Program-made: the position numbers and the translations under genes
NCBI GenBank assembly: GCA_003175915.1
Contig: PSRH01000068.1
Location: forward strand, 1-5,663
Direction of reading: 5' to 3'
From: Candidatus Melainabacteria bacterium
GTDB lineage: Bacteria; Cyanobacteriota; Vampirovibrionia; Obscuribacterales; Obscuribacteraceae
Length of the DNA: 5,663 bases
Notes under the pieces: generated by a model
What the model saw: only the letters and a program-made list of their open reading frames with translations
Database searches by the model: none
Told to the model about the DNA's origin: nothing
Part shown: positions 1 through 5,643 of the stretch, in pieces
How the letters are laid out: each line of letters starts with the position of its first letter
How positions within the stretch are numbered: the stretch's first letter is position 1

Positions 1-60
1 CGAGCGAGCGGAGCGCCTGATACGCGCGGAGGAGCTTCGGACTTGCCGAAGCGACGTAGC
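1..60. other. Edge segment with a short hairpin and an imperfect repeat; possible tail of a convergent gene
   Basis: This stretch lies beyond the terminator of the pilin-like gene. It contains a 7-bp perfect stem, GCTTCGG (34-40) and CCGAAGC (46-52), with a 5-base loop and no following T tract on either strand. Bases 4-35 are partly repeated at 51-83, a period of about 47-48 bases. One plus-strand frame stays open from base 2 to a TAA at 101-103 and encodes a charged, Glu/Arg/Leu-rich tail. That tail could be the C-terminus of a gene entering from the left, but it would run through the terminator hairpin of the opposite gene and has no recognisable motif. I cannot decide between a coding tail and non-coding repeat DNA. 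Confidence 0.25.
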
Positions 61-98
61 GCATACAAAAGAAGAGGAGGAGCTGGCGCTCCTCCTCT
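61..98 (-). terminator. Rho-independent terminator of the pilin-like gene
   Basis: On the minus strand, 23 bases past the stop codon of the pilin-like gene, there is an 11-bp perfect stem, AGAGGAGGAGC pairing with GCTCCTCCTCT (plus-strand arms 73-83 and 88-98), with a 4-base loop. It is followed directly by a T-rich run read as TCTTTTGT (plus 65-72). Stem, small loop and T tract in that order are the classic intrinsic terminator arrangement. The plus-strand reading has no T tract after the hairpin, so it should act only on minus-strand transcription. Confidence 0.8.
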
Positions 99-121
99 CA
101 TAACGATTCGCTTGCTAGTTT

Positions 122-718
122 TTAGCTGAACAAGTTGGCGTCGCGGGCTGATGCAACCAACCAGTTGATGCAACCAGGAGTTGCTAGTCCACCGGTGACA
201 CCAGCGGCTCCGAAGAGAACTCTCTTCATGGAGTCTTGCGTTCCGGCTGCCATGTGCATGAAGCCCATGATCATCGTCGGTCCACCCCAGGCAATTGCCA
301 GGATTTCCATACCGTTGGCGATGATGTTGAGCAAGGCTTCCAAGTTAGCCAGGTTGTTCACCCGGACTGTACCTGCTGTGTTGACGCCGGTTACGTATGT
401 AGCATCATCCATTTGCGGACCGATGGTACCGTTGGTGGCACCTTGTAAGGCCGGCGCTGTTTGGAAATGCTTATCGTTTGTCGCTTGGGTACCAGTGTAT
501 CCAGGAGCGGCTGCGGTTGGATCGTTTTCTCCAGCCTGAAAGCCGGTATCACCAGATCCGAATGCATCCCCAGGCCCGGCTGGCCCTGATAATGCAGTGG
601 ACCCGCTGGGACCACCAAATACCCCGTTCCCTGCGTGAGCCGCAGGTACGGTCAAAGCTAAGGTCGCCAGGAGCGACATCCCCATAGCGGCCATAGTAAA
701 TCGAGAGAAGATATTCAT
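122..718 (-). CDS. Exported VirB2/TrbC-like pilin candidate with a long Gly/Pro/Ala/Thr-rich region
   Basis: This 198-residue protein starts with a convincing signal peptide: a short basic n-region, a hydrophobic core at about residues 8-26 and an AHA cleavage site after residue 29. Residues 30-110 are rich in Gly, Pro, Ala and Thr, look disordered and contain no cysteine. The C-terminal part has two hydrophobic segments, about 127-158 and 166-190, joined by a short polar loop with Lys165-Arg166. It ends in a short polar tail. A signal peptide plus two membrane helices around a small charged loop is the architecture of VirB2/TrbC type IV secretion pilins. The long low-complexity stretch is unusual, because VirB2 proteins are normally about 100-120 residues. 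The ATG is preceded by AGGAGG at a 6-base spacing, and a strong terminator follows the stop. No other secretion gene is in view. The pilin assignment is an inference from architecture; an unrelated secreted membrane protein remains possible. Confidence 0.6.
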   Translation of the reverse strand: MNIFSRFTMAAMGMSLLATLALTVPAAHAGNGVFGGPSGSTALSGPAGPGDAFGSGDTGFQAGENDPTAAAPGYTGTQATNDKHFQTAPALQGATNGTIGPQMDDATYVTGVNTAGTVRVNNLANLEALLNIIANGMEILAIAWGGPTMIMGFMHMAAGTQDSMKRVLFGAAGVTGGLATPGCINWLVASARDANLFS

Positions 719-724
719 GTAGAA

Positions 725-730
725 CCTCCT
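725..730 (-). promoter_or_regulatory. Perfect Shine-Dalgarno site of the pilin-like gene
   Basis: The minus strand reads AGGAGG, six bases before the ATG at 718. This is a full-length match to the anti-Shine-Dalgarno sequence at optimal spacing. It fixes the start codon and suggests efficient translation, as would suit an abundant structural protein. Confidence 0.8.
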
Positions 731-814
731 ACAAAGGCACTTATAAACTTAATTTGAGTAGTAACTAGTCGCGAGGGCAGTTGCTGAAAGCCGCCTCTTG
801 GAATCGATGGCGTA

Positions 815-843
815 AGATTACGTTAAACAACTATCCAAGTCAA
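815..843 (-). promoter_or_regulatory. Candidate sigma-70-type promoter of the pilin-like gene (proximal)
   Basis: On the minus strand, TTGACT (843-838) is followed by a 17-base spacer and TAATCT (820-815). The -35 box matches the consensus at five of six positions. The -10 box matches only three, but these are the three most conserved ones. Transcription would start near 808 and leave a leader of about 90 bases. The -10 box sits inside a 12-base near-palindrome, CGTAA-GA-TTACG (811-822), and the -35 box overlaps one of two ATAGTTG direct repeats (847-841 and 834-828). Both could be regulator sites. Confidence 0.4.
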
Positions 844-869
844 CTATAAATTTGTAAGCCACACAACAG

Positions 870-897
870 ATTATATGCGAGCAGAGCCACAATCCAA
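870..897 (-). promoter_or_regulatory. Candidate sigma-70-type promoter of the pilin-like gene (distal)
   Basis: The minus strand carries a perfect TATAAT at 875-870. A weak -35 candidate, TTGGAT (897-892), lies 16 bases upstream of it. Transcription would begin near 863, giving a leader of about 145 bases. It may act together with, or instead of, the proximal promoter. No hairpin with a T tract was found between 719 and 925, so read-through from the upstream cysteine-cluster gene is also possible. Confidence 0.35.
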
Positions 898-925
898 AGC
901 AGAATTAAACTCTTGGCAGCTTTTG

Positions 926-2167
926 CTAATGGCTTGCGGCCACGATTCTCTTCAACCGCCCAGGGCTGAAGAGGAGTAGCTCCAGAAGGGGAGCGGCATA
1001 GCCACCCAGTTTTGTTTCCCCCAGGCGCTTTTCCAACTGGCGAATGGCTGCCACCAGATCCACCAGGGAAACCGCCGGTGCCCCGCGCGATAAGGCAAGG
1101 GCTCTGGCCTGTAGTTTGAGCAAGGCCAAAAGCACAATAAGATGATGAAAGCCAGCAATTAAGCTCAACTGGCCGAAACCGGCTCCAAAGTAGAGCTTGG
1201 CGAAAATGCGTGAGAAGAAATAGCGGAAGAGTAAATCCTCCATATCATTGTCGTTCTCCGGCCAGGGAAGGGCCACAAGCTCATCAATAGCGAAACTATT
1301 GCTCGCTAGCTTAAATCGTAAAGGCAATAAGTAGGAAAGAAAAAATTGGTTGAGGAAGGAAGCGACGCTGAAGTCGCCTTCCCCTTTGCCTAAAGGAGCG
1401 CTGGGGAAGTAAACCCGATGGAGGGCGATAAGAAGGTTGAGATCCAGCCGCTTTAACTTGTTACCCTCAACCCCTTCTGCCGGTAGCGTTTTTGTCTGTC
1501 CACTCTGAGCCCGGCGCGCCGTGGCGTAATCAATAAGGTATCTGGAGGCCTCCAGAAAACGCATATCAATAGATTTGCCTCTGTCCCTGAGGCGATCGAA
1601 TAAGGCATCTTCAATGGCCAGGTAATCTGGCCAGGCAAGCGGCTCACCGACTATCAATTGCAACTGAGACCAGTTTGGGTGGTGATCGGGAAAGAGCTTC
1701 TTAAACTCGTTCAGTTTGGTTATAAGGAACTCTTTCTGTTCGCTTAAAGCCTTGCCCGAGTTGTAAATCACGCCCATACTGACAAAACTGACCGTGGCAT
1801 AAACGCCGCTTGGTGTCTCGTTGAAGCAGTAAGGAAAGAGTTGGCAAATAGAAGGCTTCGCTTCAGCACCACTTTGACTGTGAATAAAGCAAAGATTTTC
1901 CACCAGGAAGGGGCAGTGTCCATCTTCCTGTGGCTTGATCGCATGCGTATAAGGAGAGTCAGACTTCTCCTGATTACTGAGCGGTCGGAAAAGGGAACGT
2001 CCTTTGAATTTGGCCAGCTTTTCCGACCATTCAACGGCGGATATACGTCTGTAATCAACTTCGGTCATCGGTACTGCCCAGCCGCCGCAGCACTTACCGC
2101 AGCCAGTGCATTCGTAGTTAATCCCTTCTGGGATATGCAAGGTGCTCTCGCTTGCTGTTGGATTCAC
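926..2167 (-). CDS. YkgJ-family cysteine-cluster protein (CxxCxxCC) with a long C-terminal extension
   Basis: This 413-residue protein is probably cytoplasmic and likely binds a zinc ion or iron-sulfur cluster. Near its N-terminus it carries the defining CxxCxxCC motif (Cys20, Cys23, Cys26, Cys27). Further cysteines follow at 85 (in CPFL), 93 (in CFIH), 108 (after KPSI) and 114 (in FPYC), which matches the metal-binding pattern of the YkgJ/UPF0153 group that also includes the flagellin lysine methylase FliB. That core ends by about residue 130. The remaining 280 or so residues contain no cysteine and look largely helical, with hydrophobic stretches around 270-290 and 330-355; I recognise no domain there. 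The start codon is GTG with only a weak Shine-Dalgarno (CAGG, 8 bases upstream). A TTG at codon 10 is an alternative that keeps all the cysteines. The gene is divergent from guaB3. The biochemical role of the family is poorly defined, so no substrate is claimed. Confidence 0.8.
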   Translation of the reverse strand: MNPTASESTLHIPEGINYECTGCGKCCGGWAVPMTEVDYRRISAVEWSEKLAKFKGRSLFRPLSNQEKSDSPYTHAIKPQEDGHCPFLVENLCFIHSQSGAEAKPSICQLFPYCFNETPSGVYATVSFVSMGVIYNSGKALSEQKEFLITKLNEFKKLFPDHHPNWSQLQLIVGEPLAWPDYLAIEDALFDRLRDRGKSIDMRFLEASRYLIDYATARRAQSGQTKTLPAEGVEGNKLKRLDLNLLIALHRVYFPSAPLGKGEGDFSVASFLNQFFLSYLLPLRFKLASNSFAIDELVALPWPENDNDMEDLLFRYFFSRIFAKLYFGAGFGQLSLIAGFHHLIVLLALLKLQARALALSRGAPAVSLVDLVAAIRQLEKRLGETKLGGYAAPLLELLLFSPGRLKRIVAASH

Positions 2168-2210
2168 TTGCTGTACCTGAGTGTTTCTAGCGGGTCTTCA
2201 GCAATGATAA

Positions 2211-2216
2211 TATAAT
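2211..2216 (+). promoter_or_regulatory. -10 box of the guaB3 operon promoter
   Basis: A perfect TATAAT lies 27 bases before the guaB3 ATG, in the 76-base gap between two divergent genes. Transcription would start near 2223, leaving a leader of about 20 bases that holds the ribosome binding site. No good -35 box is found at 16-18 bases, so the promoter may be weak or activator-dependent. The surrounding A/T-rich tract ATAATATAATT is nearly symmetrical and reads TATATT on the other strand. It could therefore also serve the divergent cysteine-cluster gene. Confidence 0.5.
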
Positions 2217-2234
2217 TCGGAGCGACAAAGAGGC

Positions 2235-2240
2235 AGGAGG
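2235..2240 (+). promoter_or_regulatory. Shine-Dalgarno site of guaB3
   Basis: AGGAGG ends three bases before the ATG at 2244, a full match at somewhat tight spacing. A second possible signal, AAAGGA (2272-2277), sits five bases before an in-frame GTG at 2283. That GTG would give a protein whose N-terminus is closer to the usual GuaB3 length. The ATG is preferred because of the perfect match and the nearby -10 box. Confidence 0.6.
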
Positions 2241-2243
2241 CTG

Positions 2244-3452
2244 ATGAGCAACACCAGATCACTCAGTCCGGAAAGGACACCCGTGGGCACACTCCAGATA
2301 GGCAGGGGCCGGGCGACAAGAAGAGCCTATGGCTTCGACGAAATCGCGCTCGTACCCGGTTCTGTAACGCTCGATCCGGAGCTCTGTGATATTTCCTTTG
2401 ACCTGGCCGACCATCACTTTTCAATGCCGATTATTGCCAGCGCCATGGATAGCGTCGTGGACGCCGAGATGGCTTGTGTAATGGGTGAATTAGGTGGACT
2501 GGCTGTGCTCAATCTGCAAGGATTGCAAACTCGCTACGATGATCCCGGCGAAGCCTACAAGCAAGTCACCAGTTGCGACAATGTCAGCTTTGTCGAGGTG
2601 ATGCAGAAACTCTATTCCAAGCCGATCCAAGAAGAACTGATTGCTAAACGGGTGAAAGCTATCAAGGCAAAAAATGTGCTCGCCGCCGTTTCGGTCACAC
2701 CCAATTTTGCCGAGAAGTATGGTCCGATTGCAGTCGAGGCTGGTTGCGATATCTTGGTGGTTCAGTCGACCGTAACCGGTTTGGAGCACCGCTCCGTCTT
2801 AGGAACTCCCAGCCTGGATTTGACGAAATTCTGCAAGCGCTTAAGAGTGCCGGTCGTGGTTGGTAATTGTGTTACTTATGAAACTGCCCTGGCTTTGATG
2901 GAAACTGGTGTGGCAGGGATTCTTGTTGGCATCGGGCCAGGTGCCGCCTGTACTTCCCGCAGCGTTCTAGGTGTGGGTGTACCGATGGCCACGGCCATAG
3001 CCGATTGTGCCGCTGCCGGCAGCACTTTTGCCGCCCAGCATGGCGTGCGACCGGCAGTTATCGCCGACGGAGGTATGGTGGTGGGTGGCGACATTTGCAA
3101 GGCGATCGCTTGCGGGGCGGACGCAGTCATGATCGGTTCCCCCCTGGCCAGGGCCAAAGAAGCCCCGGGACGCGGCTTCCACTGGGGCATGGCTACCCCC
3201 AGTCCAGTTTTGCCGCGCGGCACGCGTATCCGCGTCGGTACGACAGGCTCACTTCAGCAAATTCTCAATGGACCAGCCCATATAGATGATGGTTCGCAGA
3301 ACCTGATCGGCGCCCTGCGCACGAGCATGGCTACCCTGGGAGCAGCTAGCATACGGGAGATGCAGGCGATCGAGCTGGTCATTGCGCCATCCATACTAAC
3401 TGAAGGTAAAGTCTTCCAGAGCGCCCAAAATCTCGGCATGGGTAGATCCTGA
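2244..3452 (+). CDS. guaB3: GuaB3 family IMP dehydrogenase-related protein
   Basis: This cytoplasmic (beta/alpha)8-barrel enzyme belongs to the IMP dehydrogenase/GMP reductase superfamily. It is expected to act on IMP in guanine nucleotide synthesis; IMP dehydrogenase activity is known for cyanobacterial GuaB3. The protein has 402 residues and lacks the CBS pair that canonical GuaB carries, as is typical of GuaB3. Visible landmarks are IGRGRATRRAYGFDEIALVPG (residues 19-39), the NCVTYE strand (208-213), the active-site loop GPGAACTSR with catalytic Cys236 (231-239), the phosphate-binding ADGG (274-277) and GSPLA (298-302) segments, and the flap region APGRGFHWGMATPSP (307-321). The C-terminal TEGKV (386-390) and GMGR segments are also GuaB3-like. 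About 14-16 N-terminal residues precede the usual family start. It is probably the first gene of a run with the htrA-type protease 46 bases downstream. A housekeeping guaB elsewhere in the genome would be needed to judge redundancy. Confidence 0.93.
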   Translation: MSNTRSLSPERTPVGTLQIGRGRATRRAYGFDEIALVPGSVTLDPELCDISFDLADHHFSMPIIASAMDSVVDAEMACVMGELGGLAVLNLQGLQTRYDDPGEAYKQVTSCDNVSFVEVMQKLYSKPIQEELIAKRVKAIKAKNVLAAVSVTPNFAEKYGPIAVEAGCDILVVQSTVTGLEHRSVLGTPSLDLTKFCKRLRVPVVVGNCVTYETALALMETGVAGILVGIGPGAACTSRSVLGVGVPMATAIADCAAAGSTFAAQHGVRPAVIADGGMVVGGDICKAIACGADAVMIGSPLARAKEAPGRGFHWGMATPSPVLPRGTRIRVGTTGSLQQILNGPAHIDDGSQNLIGALRTSMATLGAASIREMQAIELVIAPSILTEGKVFQSAQNLGMGRS

Positions 3453-3483
3453 AGTCTCCTTCAAGTGTTAGGCTAATTGACAT

Positions 3484-3489
3484 GAGAGG
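3484..3489 (+). promoter_or_regulatory. Shine-Dalgarno site choosing the htrA start
   Basis: GAGAGG lies nine bases before ATG 3499 but only three before the in-frame TTG at 3493, so the ATG is the better start. The site sits in the loop of a possible long-range pairing between CTTCAAG (3459-3465) and CTTGAAG (3492-3498), which ends directly before the ATG. Confidence 0.55.
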
Positions 3490-3498
3490 TGCTTGAAG

Positions 3499-4686
3499 AT
3501 GCGGTTTGATATGACGCTCATTCGTCTTTTAGTTTTCCGCTTGAGCATGGTTTTGGTACTGACATTTTTCTGTACCTCAATTAGTTTGGCCAGCGCTCCT
3601 CCAATCGAACGTAATACGGTGGCTGATATAGCTCAGGCGGTGGCACCGGCTGTGGTGAACATCGAGGTCAATCAACCGATCACGCGTTCTGCCTATATTC
3701 CCCTTTTCGATCTGCCTATGGGAGGGGTGCCGTTTGGTTTCAATTTTTTCAACAATGCCCCGGGCGGCAGACCATTGCCCGGCGGTAATCGTCCGGCAGC
3801 GCCGAACTTGCCAAAAATGGAAAGTCATAACACGGCCTCAGGCTTCATAATCCGGCCAGATGGTTATATTCTCACCAATAGTCATGTCGTGCGCGATGCT
3901 TCTAAGATTAAAGTGACTCTTTCGGATAGCAGAGTCTTTGATGGTACCGTCATTGGTGTGGACAACTTCTCCGATCTGGCAGTGGTAAAAATTGACGCCC
4001 ATGAACTGCCCACGGTAAAAATGGGCACTTCCAGCAATCTGCGACCTGGTGATTTTGCGATAGCCATAGGCAGCCCGATGGGTTTCGATCATACAGTGAC
4101 ATTCGGGATTATCTCTGCAGTCGGCAGGGCAGTCACGGATATAAACGGCAATATCAACTTCATTCAAACAGACGCAGCGATCAATCGCGGCAATTCGGGG
4201 GGCCCGCTCATCAACCTGGACGGCGAAGTAATAGGAGTGAACACGGCCATTTTGGCTAGCGCTCAAAACATGGGATTTTCTATCCCGATTGACGTAGCTA
4301 AAACGGTCATGGAAGATTTGATCGCCCACAAGAAAATTTTGCGCCCATGGCTGGGCATAGCCATGCACGAAATCGATGAAGCTCTGGCCAAGAGTCTGGC
4401 TATACCGCTTACCACCAAGGGTATAGCGATAGTCAAAGTAATCAACGGCAGCCCGGCCCAAGCCGCTGGTCTGGAAACCGGGGACATAATTCAAAAAATT
4501 GACGGCCAGGACGTGGCCACGGCCAAAGAAGTACAGGAGCTGGTGCGCGCCCACAAGGTAAGCGATACGATTCATTTGCTTTTACTGCGGAATAAAGTCG
4601 GTCAGGCAATATCCTTAAATATTGGTCAATATCCGAGCAACGAACGGCAAGGAGCATATCCTGTACCAGAAAACGAAGACGAATAG
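3499..4686 (+). CDS. HtrA/DegP-type secreted serine protease with one PDZ domain
   Basis: This is an envelope protease/chaperone of the S1C (trypsin-like) family that degrades or refolds damaged exported proteins. From the ATG it has 395 residues. It begins with a signal peptide of about 32 residues with a long hydrophobic core and an SLASA cleavage region. The trypsin-like domain covers about 38-275 and has a complete catalytic triad: His129 (in TNSHVV), Asp159 (in SDLAVVKID) and Ser233 (in GNSGGPL). Residues 64-108 form an aromatic, Gly/Pro-rich insertion equivalent to the regulatory LA loop. A single PDZ domain follows at about 283-377, with the carboxylate-binding segment PWLGIA near its start and the GSPAQAAGLETGD core. 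One PDZ is the layout of cyanobacterial HhoA/HhoB/HtrA and of DegS; the cleavable-looking signal peptide favours the former. The acidic tail ends in ENEDE. The start is ATG 3499 rather than TTG 3493 because of ribosome binding site spacing. The next gene begins almost at its stop, which suggests a shared transcript. Confidence 0.93.
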   Translation: MRFDMTLIRLLVFRLSMVLVLTFFCTSISLASAPPIERNTVADIAQAVAPAVVNIEVNQPITRSAYIPLFDLPMGGVPFGFNFFNNAPGGRPLPGGNRPAAPNLPKMESHNTASGFIIRPDGYILTNSHVVRDASKIKVTLSDSRVFDGTVIGVDNFSDLAVVKIDAHELPTVKMGTSSNLRPGDFAIAIGSPMGFDHTVTFGIISAVGRAVTDINGNINFIQTDAAINRGNSGGPLINLDGEVIGVNTAILASAQNMGFSIPIDVAKTVMEDLIAHKKILRPWLGIAMHEIDEALAKSLAIPLTTKGIAIVKVINGSPAQAAGLETGDIIQKIDGQDVATAKEVQELVRAHKVSDTIHLLLLRNKVGQAISLNIGQYPSNERQGAYPVPENEDE

Positions 4687-4690
4687 GCGG
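4685..4690 (+). promoter_or_regulatory. Probable Shine-Dalgarno site of the four-cysteine protein gene
   Basis: AGGCGG, five of six bases matching AGGAGG, overlaps the htrA stop codon and lies six bases before the in-frame TTG at 4697. This favours TTG 4697 over TTG 4691, which would touch the site, and over TTG 4622, which lies deep inside htrA. Another candidate pair is AAGGAG (4649-4654) with a CTG at 4661, but CTG starts are rare. Confidence 0.4.
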
Positions 4691-4696
4691 TTGCCT

Positions 4697-5635
4697 TTGC
4701 GACAGTTGGCAGGGGAAGGCAAAAGTCCAAGCAAAGCTGTAAGCGATCAAGTAAGCTTGTTAGCGCTCGCCTTGATTTTTACTGTTGGGTTTCCGGGTCT
4801 GCCCGTATTCAGCGGGGAATACAGGGCCATTAACCCAAACGAAGCGGTCAATAAAATCAGGGAAGCCAAGATCATCAATCCTCAATGCTCGGTCAAAGTG
4901 GCTTTTACCGGCAAAGAAGAGGCGACCGTGGTGATTCAACGCGATCCAAAAGCATCTGATGAGGATTGCAAGATCGACGCCGTTTTGGTTGCCCGAACCT
5001 TGATGGACAAGTACCCCAACCAACTGATGAGGGTAAAGTCAGTGTTCACTAAAAGTCCCGGGGAATGTGGGCAAGCAACAGTCACTGCCGGCGATATCAG
5101 ATCCTTTAGAAATGGCCAACTCGACAAGCGCTCGCTGCTCGATTCAATCGAGCTGGTGCACCTCGGCCCCCTGGAAGCAATGAAGGCTGTATCCAGCGCC
5201 GATCCCGGTGCCACAGCTGGGGTCGTGCCTGGACCACTCCAGCCATGGCGGCTTCTTACCCTTGAACACATCAACAAACTGGCCGCACTTGGTGTCAATG
5301 TCAGAACCTGTCTCGACGAATTTAATCAGATTGAAGGACTAGTGCCGACGTCTCAGCAGAAAGAATTGAGACGGAGACTGGTGCGCCTCAATGGACAATT
5401 GAGAGAACAAGACGAAATGACGGTGGAAGCTAAACAAACGAGATTTGCCTTGTTCGGCAATCGCCGAAAACCGATGGTGATGATTACGGAAAGATTGCAG
5501 GAAATGGCCAGCCAGGGCAAGGATGTTTCTCCATACACAGATAAAGTCAAAGAAATTGAAAGACTTAAATCAGACGGCCGAACTCAGGAAGCAAAGCGAT
5601 TGATGAACGAATTGAGTCAATCCTTAGGGATTTGA
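4697..5635 (+). CDS. Unrecognised exported four-cysteine protein with a helical C-terminus
   Basis: I do not recognise this family. From TTG 4697 it has 312 residues; the frame is open back to 4622, which would give 337. The N-terminus looks like a signal peptide or membrane anchor: Arg and Lys residues, a hydrophobic run at about 20-37 (LLALALIFTVGFPGLPVF) and a possible cleavage after VFS at residue 39. Residues 45-155 alternate predicted strands and helices and hold three cysteines (64, 91, 124); a fourth is at 205 (in RTCLDEF). Four cysteines in an exported protein could form disulfides. A Gly/Pro-rich linker lies near 165-185. The last 100 residues are highly charged and helical, and could form a coiled coil or helical bundle. 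There is no ATG near the beginning, so the start is uncertain. The gene lies about 10 bases behind the htrA stop, which suggests co-expression and an envelope role, perhaps as an HtrA partner or substrate. That link is inference from position only. Confidence 0.7.
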   Translation: MRQLAGEGKSPSKAVSDQVSLLALALIFTVGFPGLPVFSGEYRAINPNEAVNKIREAKIINPQCSVKVAFTGKEEATVVIQRDPKASDEDCKIDAVLVARTLMDKYPNQLMRVKSVFTKSPGECGQATVTAGDIRSFRNGQLDKRSLLDSIELVHLGPLEAMKAVSSADPGATAGVVPGPLQPWRLLTLEHINKLAALGVNVRTCLDEFNQIEGLVPTSQQKELRRRLVRLNGQLREQDEMTVEAKQTRFALFGNRRKPMVMITERLQEMASQGKDVSPYTDKVKEIERLKSDGRTQEAKRLMNELSQSLGI

Positions 5636-5643
5636 GAGGCCAT

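Noticed and set aside
149..176. 11-base direct repeat TGATGCAACCA (149-159 and 166-176)
   Set aside because: It lies inside the coding sequence with a period of 17, not a multiple of three. It has only two copies and no context, so it is probably chance.
135..539. 134-codon open frame on the plus strand opposite the pilin-like gene
   Set aside because: The minus-strand gene has a signal peptide, perfect ribosome binding site and terminator. The plus frame has none of these and reads as an Ala/Pro-rich shadow.
719..925. Possible small gene, RNA gene or terminator in the gap between the two minus-strand genes
   Set aside because: I found no stem with a T tract and no short frame with a ribosome binding site. 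The only supported elements are the promoter candidates and the leader of the pilin-like gene.
2876..3223. Minus-strand open frame opposite guaB3
   Set aside because: It mirrors the Gly/Ala-rich active-site region of a clearly conserved enzyme and has no supporting signals.
3838..4575. 245-codon open frame on the minus strand opposite the HtrA-type protease gene
   Set aside because: It lies entirely within a gene with an intact catalytic triad, has no recognisable motif, and shows the odd aromatic-rich composition expected of an antisense shadow.
4622..4696. TTG 4622 as the start of the four-cysteine protein
   Set aside because: It would overlap htrA by 65 bases with no good ribosome binding site and would put 25 extra residues before the signal peptide. 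TTG 4697 with AGGCGG six bases upstream fits better, though the start remains uncertain.
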